From Sulfurimonas sp. UBA6014 (GTDB lineage: Bacteria; Campylobacterota; Campylobacteria; Campylobacterales; Sulfurimonadaceae), in assembly GCA_002428085.1 (NCBI GenBank), contig DJAA01000009.1:1-13490 (forward strand): a stretch of 13,490 nucleotides of DNA, given 5' to 3'. The notes under the pieces were generated by a model. That model was given only the letters and a program-made list of their open reading frames with translations. It was not told the origin of the DNA and searched no databases. The stretch's first letter is position 1. Each line of letters begins with the position of its first letter. Below are positions 1-6,084 of this stretch, one piece after another. The position numbers and the translations under genes are program-made.

Positions 1-558
1 TATAAAGAGGAATCTATCCCTAAAGCTGTACTTGAAAGATTTGAATCTCTTAAAGAAGATTACGATATACGAGATTTGCTCGATAAAATAACAAATAATT
101 TGAATACGATTACTAATTATGACAAAATGATGTATCTGCATAATGTTCCTCTCTTTAAAAGTATTAAATTCAGAGAATTAAATATACTGGTAAATTCTAC
201 TCAAATTTTAAATTTTAAAAAAGATGAATATATCATTAAAGAAGGCGAAATGGGTGATACGCTTTTTATAATCATATCAGGAAATGTTGATGTTGAAGTA
301 GGGACAACCGTGGTAAGTCATCTTGGAGATACAGACTACTTTGGAGAGATTGCGCTTTTAGCGGACAGCTCTAGAACTGCTTCTATAAAATCTGTTAGTG
401 AGGTGCAGACACTGACATTGTCTAAAGACTCTTTCAAGTCATTTATATATGAAAACCCTAAAATAAGTGTACAGTTAATGAAAGAAATAATACATAAGTT
501 GTTGCATAATAAGGGACAAAGAGACTTAAGCTCTTCGTCTATTTATAACGATATGTGA
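1..558 (+). CDS. Cyclic-nucleotide-binding (CAP_ED/cNMP) domain protein, 5'-truncated by window edge
   Basis: The reading frame is open from base 1, so the TTG at 76 is not a convincing start; at least 185 residues are present and the true N-terminus lies outside. Residues about 50-165 of the fragment form a cNMP-binding fold: a helix with LFKSIK, beta strands, DEYIIKEGEMGDTLFIIISG, and a phosphate-binding cassette FGEIALLADSSRTAS with the Glu (116) and Arg (125) expected to contact ribose and phosphate. No helix-turn-helix follows; the protein ends about 20 residues after the domain in a Ser-rich tail (LSSSSIYNDM). It is therefore more likely a sensor domain at the end of a larger protein (transporter, channel, HEAT-repeat or signalling protein) than a CRP-type regulator. 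The missing part decides which. The gene ends convergently inside the 3' end of infA. Confidence 0.85.
   Translation, partial: YKEESIPKAVLERFESLKEDYDIRDLLDKITNNLNTITNYDKMMYLHNVPLFKSIKFRELNILVNSTQILNFKKDEYIIKEGEMGDTLFIIISGNVDVEVGTTVVSHLGDTDYFGEIALLADSSRTASIKSVSEVQTLTLSKDSFKSFIYENPKISVQLMKEIIHKLLHNKGQRDLSSSSIYNDM
515..539 (-). terminator. Weak hairpin just after infA stop; possible operon end
   Basis: In the minus-strand transcript a 9-bp stem (GACGAAGAG pairing with CTCTTTGTC, one G-U) with a 7-nt loop begins at the last base of the infA stop codon. It lies inside the convergent cNMP gene. The downstream sequence (CCCTTATTATG) is not a good U-tract, so intrinsic termination is only a possibility. 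It is the best candidate near the end of the operon. Confidence 0.25.
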
Positions 559-757
559 TGCGTCCCTTATCAAGTGAATAAGGAGTTAATTCCAGCTTCA
601 CTTTGTCGCCTGGAAGTATTTTGATATAGTGCATACGCATTTTTCCTGCGATATGACATAAAATAATGTGCCCGTTTTCTAGTTCAACACGAAATGTTGC
701 ATTTGGCAAAGCCTCTATAATCTTGCCATCTACTTCGATAACATCTGATTTAGCCAT
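539..757 (-). CDS. infA: Translation initiation factor IF-1
   Basis: The 72-residue protein has the usual IF-1 length and is a single S1/OB-fold domain. IF-1 binds the 30S A site near 16S helix 44 and helps IF-2 and IF-3 choose the initiator tRNA. Recognisable stretches are the start MAKSDVIEVDGKIIEALPN, the central HIAGKMRMHYIKILPGDKV, and LTPYSLDKGRITYRYK at the end. The start is supported by AAGGA about 6 nt before ATG. It is the last gene of the minus-strand array, 18 nt after map, and its final 20 bp overlap the 3' end of the convergent cNMP gene. rpmJ and the rest of the alpha operon, which often follow infA, are absent here. Confidence 0.97.
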   Translation of the reverse strand: MAKSDVIEVDGKIIEALPNATFRVELENGHIILCHIAGKMRMHYIKILPGDKVKLELTPYSLDKGRITYRYK

Positions 758-775
758 TTTAATCCTTCTTCTTCT

Positions 776-1534
776 CTAAGCGAGAGATAAAATTTCAGCT
801 TTACCGTTGATAACTGCAACAGTATGCTCATAGTGTGAACCGCGTAAACCATCGGCACTAACAACATCCCACTTATTTTCTAAAATAAGCGGTTTTGAAT
901 CTTTCTGACATATCATAGGTTCCAAACAAAAAACCATTCCATTTTTGATCTTAGGTCCTGCTTTCGCGTTTGAGCCATCAAGATAATTAGGAATCTGTGG
1001 CTCTTCATGAGGCTTTTTGCCAATACCATGCCCACAAAAATCACGCAGCGGAACAAAGCCGCGAGATTTTATAAATTGCTCCATAAGCAAAGAGAGCTCT
1101 TTAAATCGCATCCCTTCATGAATATGGTCAATCGCATGGTATAAAGTATCTTTTGCACATGCAATCAATGCTGTATCACTCTGGCTTACTTGACCCACAG
1201 GCACTGTAATGGCAGCATCACCAAAATATCCATCCAGCTCTGTTCCGATATCAAAACCGATTATATCACCCTCTTTGAGCGTATAGTCAGTTGGAATACC
1301 GTGAATGATAACTTGGTTGAGTGAAGTGCAAACAGCATTTGGGAAACCGTAAAGTCCCTTAAAAGAGGGCTTAGCACCATGAAAACGGACAAAGTCCTCT
1401 GCCATAGCATCAAGTTCTTTTAAAGATATTCCGACTTTTGTATTTGCTCGAAGGAGTTCTAGTGCACCGCCAACAATTTTGTTAGCAGCTCGTAATTTTT
1501 TGATTTCTTCGGGTTTTCTAAGCGCAATGGCCAT
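776..1534 (-). CDS. map: Methionine aminopeptidase, type I
   Basis: This enzyme removes the initiator methionine from nascent proteins. From the ATG at 1534 the product is 252 residues, with the five di-metal ligands in place: D95 (GFDIG), D106 (FGDAA), H169 (CGHGIG), E205 (CLEPM) and E236 (YEHTV). H79 (IIHGIP) is the conserved substrate-pocket His. The frame also offers a GTG at 1552, but that would overlap secY by 17 bp and add LLVYK-type residues foreign to the family; MAIALRKPEEI is the normal Campylobacterota beginning. With the ATG start only one base separates it from the secY stop, and no clear Shine-Dalgarno is visible, so it is probably translated by coupling to secY. The secY-map-infA order is common in bacteria. 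Confidence 0.96.
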   Translation of the reverse strand: MAIALRKPEEIKKLRAANKIVGGALELLRANTKVGISLKELDAMAEDFVRFHGAKPSFKGLYGFPNAVCTSLNQVIIHGIPTDYTLKEGDIIGFDIGTELDGYFGDAAITVPVGQVSQSDTALIACAKDTLYHAIDHIHEGMRFKELSLLMEQFIKSRGFVPLRDFCGHGIGKKPHEEPQIPNYLDGSNAKAGPKIKNGMVFCLEPMICQKDSKPLILENKWDVVSADGLRGSHYEHTVAVINGKAEILSLA

Positions 1535-1535
1535 T

Positions 1536-2798
1536 TTATAGACCAACAGCACTTAAAGTTTGATATTTACTCATGTAAATCTGAGCTTCTACTTTTCTCA
1601 TCGTATCGAGTGCAACCTGCACAACAATCAAAACCGCTGTCCCACCAAAGAAAAATGGAACACCCATCCCTTTAATAATCATAAAAGGCAAGGTAGCAAC
1701 AAGACCCAAATAAAGAGCTCCAGTAAAAGTTAATCTACTAGCCGTTTCATTGAGAAATTCCATCGTCGCATTACCCGTTCTGATACCCGGGATAAATCCA
1801 CCCTGTCTTTTTAAATTTTCTGATATATCTTTTGCATTAAAAGTAATCGAAGCATAAAAAAATGCAAAGAAAACAACAAAAAGAAAGGTTAAAAAGTTAA
1901 AAAAGTAAGAGTTAGGATTGAGTAAATCGGCAATTCCTTGAACTGTTGGATTTGTGCTGCTTGACAAAATAGTCATAGGAAACATCAATATCGCACTGGC
2001 AAAAATAACAGGAATAACACCTGCCAAGTTCACTTTAATAGGAATGTAGTTCATGATTCTTTTATTTTGGTTTTGTAACATTGTCTTCTTTGCATAGGTA
2101 ATAGGGATGCGACGTTCACCGAGTTCTACATAGATGATAATTGCAACCGTAGCAAATATAAGTGCAAGAATTGCAAGAATGGTAATAAAACTCATGGCTC
2201 CAGTATTGACCATAGTTACACTTTGACCAATCGCACTTGGTATCGCTGAAACGATACCAGCAAAGATGATAAGTGATATCCCGTTTCCAATCCCTTTTTG
2301 TGTTATTTGTTCGCCAATCCACATAAGAAGCATGGTTCCCGCTAACATAGAAAGAGCAGAGAGGAGTATAAAAGTATTGAGTTCAACAAGTATCGCGCTG
2401 TTTCCATTGGGACCCGTTAAACTTTGAAGTCCAACACTCACGCCAACAGCTTGAATCACAGTGATAACAATCGTTGCATAGCGGATGATTTGCATATATT
2501 TCACCATACCGTCTCGCTCTTTTTTCATTTGACCAAGCGTAGGAAATGTAGCAGCTAAAAGTTCCATGATAATTGAAGCGGTGATATAAGGCATAATGCC
2601 AAGGGAAATAATAGATAATCGCTCAACCGCATTTCCACTAAACATATTAAAAAGTCCAAGAGCGTCTGATTGGTGTGAGTCAAAAAATGAGGCTATAACA
2701 GCGGTGTCAACGCCTGGAACTGGCACGTATGCCAGTAGGCGATAAATGAATAAAAACCCGATTGTAATAAGTATCTTATTAACTAGATTTTTATTCAC
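1536..2798 (-). CDS. secY: Protein translocase subunit SecY
   Basis: SecY is the channel-forming subunit of the SecYEG translocon in the inner membrane. The 420-residue protein shows about ten hydrophobic segments. These include TM1 (ILITIGFLFIYRLLAYVPVPG), the IMPYITASIIMELL segment of TM2, GIGNGISLIIFAGIV, and cytoplasmic loops ERRIPITYAKK and GGFIPGIRTGNAT. In the last loop Arg340 corresponds to the SecA/ribosome-contacting Arg357 of E. coli. It is slightly shorter than the E. coli protein (443). The start is GTG at 2796-2798, 2 nt after the rplO stop, with only a weak GGT upstream, which suggests translational coupling. It sits between rplO and map, as is usual for spc operons. Confidence 0.97.
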   Translation of the reverse strand: MNKNLVNKILITIGFLFIYRLLAYVPVPGVDTAVIASFFDSHQSDALGLFNMFSGNAVERLSIISLGIMPYITASIIMELLAATFPTLGQMKKERDGMVKYMQIIRYATIVITVIQAVGVSVGLQSLTGPNGNSAILVELNTFILLSALSMLAGTMLLMWIGEQITQKGIGNGISLIIFAGIVSAIPSAIGQSVTMVNTGAMSFITILAILALIFATVAIIIYVELGERRIPITYAKKTMLQNQNKRIMNYIPIKVNLAGVIPVIFASAILMFPMTILSSSTNPTVQGIADLLNPNSYFFNFLTFLFVVFFAFFYASITFNAKDISENLKRQGGFIPGIRTGNATMEFLNETASRLTFTGALYLGLVATLPFMIIKGMGVPFFFGGTAVLIVVQVALDTMRKVEAQIYMSKYQTLSAVGL

Positions 2799-2800
2799 GA

Positions 2801-3199
2801 CTATTTACCAGTTGTAGTGATGTTTTCGTCTTTGATTTTTGATGCTAAATCTCTTGCTGTAGCACCGACTAATTTCACTTTCTTAACCGTAATAGAAAGC
2901 TTATGAACACTACGGATACTTTCCATAGTAATTTCAGCTAACTCTGCGATTGATGTCACTTTTTCTACATTGATAATATAAGGTTTTACAACACGAGATG
3001 TAAATCCAATTTTAGGTAATCTTCTTGCAAGTGGAGTTTGTCCACCTTCAAAATTTCTTTTTCTTGTGCTGCCAGAGCGCGCAGTTTGACCTTTTCCACC
3101 ACGAGTAGAAGTTTTGCCCATGCCTGAACCACAACCACGACCAACTCTTTTCGTAGAAGATGTCGAACCCTCTGCAGGTGTTAAATTTTCAATACCCAT
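2801..3199 (-). CDS. rplO: 50S ribosomal protein L15
   Basis: L15 is a late-assembly 23S-binding protein of the large subunit. The 132-residue product has the characteristic Gly/Arg-rich N-terminal tail (KRVGRGCGSGMGKTSTRGGKG then FEGGQTPLARRLPKIGF) followed by a compact C-terminal domain ending LASKIKDENITTTGK. It is somewhat shorter than the E. coli protein (144). It follows rpsE by only 3 nt, so no rpmD (L30) gene lies between them. That is the usual Campylobacterota arrangement as I know it. Its stop is 2 nt from the secY GTG. Confidence 0.97.
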   Translation of the reverse strand: MGIENLTPAEGSTSSTKRVGRGCGSGMGKTSTRGGKGQTARSGSTRKRNFEGGQTPLARRLPKIGFTSRVVKPYIINVEKVTSIAELAEITMESIRSVHKLSITVKKVKLVGATARDLASKIKDENITTTGK

Positions 3200-3202
3200 T
3201 TT

Positions 3203-3646
3203 CTATCCTTTAATTCTTGAGAGTGCTTCAATTGTAGCACGAACAAGTGTATTTGGATTATTTGAACCGATTGACTTTGTAAGTACATCTTTTATACCTG
3301 AAAGCTCAAGAACAGGACGTGCAGCTCCACCAGCTATAACACCAGTACCTTCTGACGCCGGTTTCAATAAAATACGACTTGCGTTATATTTATGCTCTAT
3401 ATCATGAGCAATTGTTGAACCCTTAATTTTAACAGTTGTTAAGTTTTTAAATGCATTATCAACTGCTTTTTTAATTGCATCTGGAACTTCTTTGGCTTTA
3501 CCTACACCATACCCTATCGTACCATTTTTGTTGCCTACGACGATAAGCGCAGTAAAACGAAAACGACGTCCACCTTTTACAACTTTTGTTACACGACCTA
3601 TATGTACAATCGCTTCTTCAAAATCTTCTCTATTGATTTGTGTCAT
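3203..3646 (-). CDS. rpsE: 30S ribosomal protein S5
   Basis: S5 is a small-subunit protein at the mRNA entry and accuracy region, with an N-terminal dsRBD-like fold and a C-terminal S5 fold. Visible are VKGGRRFRFTALIVVGN (the basic loop and GGRRFxFxA signature), GTIGYGVGKAKEVPDAIKKA and, near the end, ASEGTGVIAGGAARPVLELSGIKDV. I prefer ATG at 3646 (147 aa) over the in-frame GTG three bases earlier, because AGGGG then sits 6 nt before the start and the product begins MTQINREDF. The gene lies 9 nt after the rplR stop and 3 nt before rplO. Confidence 0.96.
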   Translation of the reverse strand: MTQINREDFEEAIVHIGRVTKVVKGGRRFRFTALIVVGNKNGTIGYGVGKAKEVPDAIKKAVDNAFKNLTTVKIKGSTIAHDIEHKYNASRILLKPASEGTGVIAGGAARPVLELSGIKDVLTKSIGSNNPNTLVRATIEALSRIKG

Positions 3647-3655
3647 CACCAGCCC

Positions 3656-4012
3656 CTAAAACTTAATTTCGTTCGCACGAAGTGCATCACCAAACGCAGC
3701 TATAACGCCGTGATATTGGTAACCATTACGATCAAATACAATCGCAGAAATTTTCGCTTCTTTGAGTGCTGCAGCAAACGCAACGCCAAGTGCCGTAGCA
3801 CCCTCTTTGTTTGATTTATGACCAGTTGACTTTGAGTGTAATGCACACAATGTTGTAGCTGTCACATCATCAATAGCTTGAACACTTATGTAACGATTTG
3901 ATTTAAATACAGAAACACGAGGAAGTAAACCACAACCAGATATTTTTGCACGGATACGACGCTTACGCTTTAAACGATTCGCAACTTTGCTTTTTAATAC
4001 TTTAGCATTCAT
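3656..4012 (-). CDS. rplR: 50S ribosomal protein L18
   Basis: L18 binds 5S rRNA and helps place it in the central protuberance. The 118-residue protein starts with the basic tail NAKVLKSKVANRLKRKRRIRAK and continues with the globular signature RVSVFKSNRYISVQAIDD, AAALKEAKISAIVFDRNGYQYHGVIAAFGDALR, ending NEIKF. A strong Shine-Dalgarno (GGGAGG) lies about 7 nt before the ATG. The gene is 13 nt after rplF and just before rpsE, in normal spc order. Confidence 0.97.
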   Translation of the reverse strand: MNAKVLKSKVANRLKRKRRIRAKISGCGLLPRVSVFKSNRYISVQAIDDVTATTLCALHSKSTGHKSNKEGATALGVAFAAALKEAKISAIVFDRNGYQYHGVIAAFGDALRANEIKF

Positions 4013-4025
4013 TTATTTTCCTCCC

Positions 4026-4562
4026 TTATTTCTTAGAAGTTTTACCGGCTTTACGCGCGATATGTTCTTGTGCATATTTTACACCTTTACCTTTGTAAGG
4101 CTCTGGTGGACGGAATGATCTGATTTCTGCAGCGACTTGACCAAGCGTTTGCTTGTCATGACTCTTAAGTGTAATCACATTTTTCTCAACAGTAGCAGCT
4201 ACTGATTCTGGCAACTCATAATTGATATCATGAGAAAAACCAAGTTGAAGATTGAGCACGTTGCCATTGACTGCAGCACGGTAACCAACACCATTGATTT
4301 CTAATTGCTTTACATAACCGCTTGTAAGTCCTGTTACCACATTTGCAGCAAGTGCACGGTAAGTTCCCCAGTAAGCTCTGTGTTCTTTGGCGCTTGAGAG
4401 CGTAGCAAAAGTCAAAGCATTCCCTTCTAAAGTAAAAGAAACGTTCCCTTTTGTATCCAAATCAACACTATTTTTCCCTTTGACAAAAGTAATAACATTT
4501 CCATTTGTACTGACATTAATGTCTGTTGCAAATTCTACAGGTAATTTTCCTATTCTTGACAT
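4026..4562 (-). CDS. rplF: 50S ribosomal protein L6
   Basis: L6 is built from two similar alpha/beta domains and lies near the factor-binding site and sarcin-ricin loop of the 50S subunit. The 178-residue length is standard. Signature segments are MSRIGKLPVEF at the start, INGVGYRAAV around the inter-domain region, and the C-terminal EIRSFRPPEPYKGKGVKYAQE, which is diagnostic for bacterial L6. GGGAG precedes the ATG by 7 nt. Gaps are 9 nt to rpsH upstream and 13 nt to rplR downstream. Confidence 0.97.
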   Translation of the reverse strand: MSRIGKLPVEFATDINVSTNGNVITFVKGKNSVDLDTKGNVSFTLEGNALTFATLSSAKEHRAYWGTYRALAANVVTGLTSGYVKQLEINGVGYRAAVNGNVLNLQLGFSHDINYELPESVAATVEKNVITLKSHDKQTLGQVAAEIRSFRPPEPYKGKGVKYAQEHIARKAGKTSKK

Positions 4563-4571
4563 GTTATCTCC

Positions 4572-4967
4572 CTACCAAACCGTACACATAACTTCACCGC
4601 CAATGCCAAGCTGATAAGCTTTGTCATTTGCAAGAACGCCATGTGAAGTACTAACAATAATAGTACCGTAACCGTTTTTAAAACGCTTAATCTCTTCTTT
4701 GCCTTTGTAAACACGACGACCTGGCTTAGAAACTCTTGTCAATTCACTGATAACAGTTTTACCATCTTCACCATACTTCAGTACAACTTTGATAGTTTTT
4801 TTTACACCGTCTTCGACAACGTTGCAAGACTCTATATACCCTTTTTCCACCAAGATATTTGCCAAAGCTTCAACACTCTTAGAGTGAACTAAAGTTGTAA
4901 CAGGCAATCTTCTCATACCAGCATTACGAACACGTGTTAACGCATCCGCTATTAAATCATTTATCAT
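4572..4967 (-). CDS. rpsH: 30S ribosomal protein S8
   Basis: S8 is a primary 16S-binding protein (helix 21) and in E. coli the translational repressor of the spc operon. The 131-residue protein begins MINDLIADALTRVRNAG and ends STSHGVLANDKAYQLGIGGEVMCTVW, the conserved rRNA-binding C-terminal half (STSxG motif). AAGGA lies about 9 nt before the ATG. It is the only gene of the array preceded by a long untranslated gap (151 nt). That gap can fold extensively, which makes it a natural candidate for S8 feedback control, though this is inference. Confidence 0.97.
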   Translation of the reverse strand: MINDLIADALTRVRNAGMRRLPVTTLVHSKSVEALANILVEKGYIESCNVVEDGVKKTIKVVLKYGEDGKTVISELTRVSKPGRRVYKGKEEIKRFKNGYGTIIVSTSHGVLANDKAYQLGIGGEVMCTVW

Positions 4968-5118
4968 AAATAATATTCCTTATGTTGCGAACCATTCATT
5001 GAGTACGCTTTTAGAAGTAACTCTAAAAACTACGCGCAATGCTCCTTGTGTAAGAAGCTTGCATCCAGAAAGACGTACTTAGTTCGTAGTTGCTAATTGT
5101 TAGGAGTTTCTTCTTAGA
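4968..5118 (-). promoter_or_regulatory. Structured 151-nt spacer before rpsH; candidate cis-regulatory RNA
   Basis: This is the only long gap in the 23-gene array. In the minus-strand RNA I can draw a three-way junction bounded by a 6-bp inverted repeat (AGTACG, plus positions 5074-5079, with CGTACT, 5002-5007; CTTU/AAAG can extend it past a bulge). Inside are an 11-bp hairpin with one bulged A and an ACAC loop (5036-5062) and an 8-bp hairpin with a TTAC loop (5009-5028). A competing 7-bp pairing (5028-5034 with 5085-5091) is incompatible with the full third hairpin, so alternative folds exist. No hairpin is followed by a U-run, so it is not a plain terminator. No tRNA and no good ORF are seen. 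It could be an S8 autoregulatory site, a processing site, or a small inverted-repeat insertion. Confidence 0.55.
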
Positions 5119-5130
5119 TTACCAAGAAGA
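5109..5130 (-). other. Hairpin enclosing the rpsN stop codon
   Basis: The last codons of rpsN (TCT TCT TGG) can pair with CTAAGAAGA right after the stop, giving a 9-bp stem with one G-U and a UAAU tetraloop; the UAA stop codon lies in the loop. It marks the upstream edge of the structured rpsH spacer. It is followed by AACTCC rather than a U-tract, so a processing or mRNA-stability role is more likely than termination. Confidence 0.45.
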
Positions 5131-5304
5131 CTTTCTAACACCTGGGATTAATCCATCATTTGCCATGTTTCTAAAACAAATACGGCAAATTCCAAAATCA
5201 CGAATTACTGAGTGAGGACGACCACAGATTTGACATCTTGTGTATCCACGAACTGTAAACTTTGGAGTTCTTTTCGCTTTTGCGATCATTGACTTCTTAG
5301 CCAT
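5119..5304 (-). CDS. rpsN: 30S ribosomal protein S14, zinc-binding type (S14Z)
   Basis: This 61-residue protein is the short zinc-containing form of S14, which lies in the 30S head. The zinc ribbon is complete: C24 and C27 (RCQICGRPH) with C40 and C43 (GICRICFR). The tail is NDGLIPGVRKSSW, typical of S14Z. The zinc-free long form (about 100 aa) is ruled out by length and motif. Its ATG overlaps the rplE stop by one base (TAATG). The stop codon lies in the loop of a 9-bp hairpin, and a 151-nt spacer follows before rpsH. Confidence 0.97.
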   Translation of the reverse strand: MAKKSMIAKAKRTPKFTVRGYTRCQICGRPHSVIRDFGICRICFRNMANDGLIPGVRKSSW

Positions 5305-5849
5305 TAGTTACTTCCTTTTGTGAAAGGCATTCCCATTTTCTCTAAAAGAGCAAATGCAGCCTTATCAGAATCAGCAGTTGTAACAACTGTGATATTCATA
5401 CCGTGGATTTGCATGATTGAATCATAATTAACCTCAGGGAAAATCAATTGTTCTTGAAGACCGAAGTTATAGTTACCACGACCATCAAAACCATTTCTTG
5501 GAACACCACGGAAATCTTTTACACGAGGAAGTGCAATAGATACAAGGCGGTCTAAGAAGTTATACATATTTTCACCACGAAGTGTAACGCGAATACCAAC
5601 TGGCATCCCTTCACGCACCTTAAAACCTGCAACAGATTTCTTAGCGATAACAGTCGATGCTTTTTGACCAGCAATTTTTGTAATAGTATCTTCAATGTTT
5701 TGAATAAGTTTGTTATCTTTCATAGCAAAACCAGCACCAACAGAGATAATAATTTTCTCTACTTTTGGAATTTCCATAGGGTTTTTTATCCCTAAGTCCG
5801 CTTGCAATTCAGATTTTAAACCTAAATATTTATCTTTTAAACGAGCCAT
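5304..5849 (-). CDS. rplE: 50S ribosomal protein L5
   Basis: L5 binds 5S rRNA and contacts the P-site tRNA and the 30S head through the central protuberance. The 181-residue product shows the family core: MEIPKVEKIIISVGAG, TVIAKKSVAGFKVREGMPVGIRVTLRG, LPRVKDFRGVPRNGFDGRGNYNFGLQEQLIFPE and GMNITVVTTADSDKAAFALLEKMGMPF at the end. It starts 4 nt after rplX and its stop overlaps the rpsN ATG (TAATG), in standard spc order. Confidence 0.97.
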   Translation of the reverse strand: MARLKDKYLGLKSELQADLGIKNPMEIPKVEKIIISVGAGFAMKDNKLIQNIEDTITKIAGQKASTVIAKKSVAGFKVREGMPVGIRVTLRGENMYNFLDRLVSIALPRVKDFRGVPRNGFDGRGNYNFGLQEQLIFPEVNYDSIMQIHGMNITVVTTADSDKAAFALLEKMGMPFTKGSN

Positions 5850-5853
5850 TTAA

Positions 5854-6084
5854 TTATGCCTCCACTTTACGTACATTTGAAACATCTATAGGCATCTCTT
5901 TATTGACATGACCACCTTTTGTGTTTGTTTCAGTTGGTTTTGTTGCTTTTTTAGCAATTTTACAACCCTCTACAATCACCTTGTTTTTCTTAGGCATAAC
6001 TGCTAAAACAGTTGCCTTTGTTCCACGGTCATCGCCAGCGATAATCTCTACAGTATCGCCTTTTTTGAAATTAAATTTTGCCAT
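5854..6084 (-). CDS. rplX: 50S ribosomal protein L24
   Basis: L24 initiates early 50S assembly by binding the 5' domain of 23S rRNA. The 76-residue protein has the KOW motif at the N-terminus (FKKGDTVEIIAGDDRGTKATVLAV) followed by KNKVIVEGCKIAKKATKP and GGHVNKEMPIDVSNVRKVE. It is shorter than E. coli L24 (104 aa) because the C-terminal extension is missing, which is normal for the compact form. The ATG overlaps the rplN stop by one base (TAATG). Confidence 0.96.
   Translation of the reverse strand: MAKFNFKKGDTVEIIAGDDRGTKATVLAVMPKKNKVIVEGCKIAKKATKPTETNTKGGHVNKEMPIDVSNVRKVEA

Noticed and set aside
565..583. CCTTAT/ATAAGG hairpin as a terminator of the cNMP gene
   Set aside because: The stem is short and AT-rich, lies in the infA coding sequence, and has no T-run after it.
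1535..1552. Alternative GTG start of map at 1552
   Set aside because: It would add six residues foreign to the family and overlap secY by 17 bp; the ATG at 1534 gives the normal N-terminus.
2116..2322. 68-codon minus-strand frame inside secY
   Set aside because: It is an out-of-frame shadow of SecY, with a Cys/Trp/Tyr-rich unlikely composition.
3114..3407. 97-codon plus-strand frame antisense to rplO/rpsE
   Set aside because: It is the complement of strongly conserved ribosomal genes, with no Shine-Dalgarno and a composition typical of antisense shadows. The same applies to the other plus-strand frames within 2800-11260 and to minus-strand frames inside the ATPase and rnhB genes.
4985..5091. 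tRNA gene in the rpsN-rpsH spacer (7-bp acceptor-like stem and a GGTTCGCAAC T-loop-like string)
   Set aside because: The T-loop-like string has no 5-bp T stem and lies outside the acceptor-like pairing. The enclosed length is wrong, and no anticodon arm or CCA is present.
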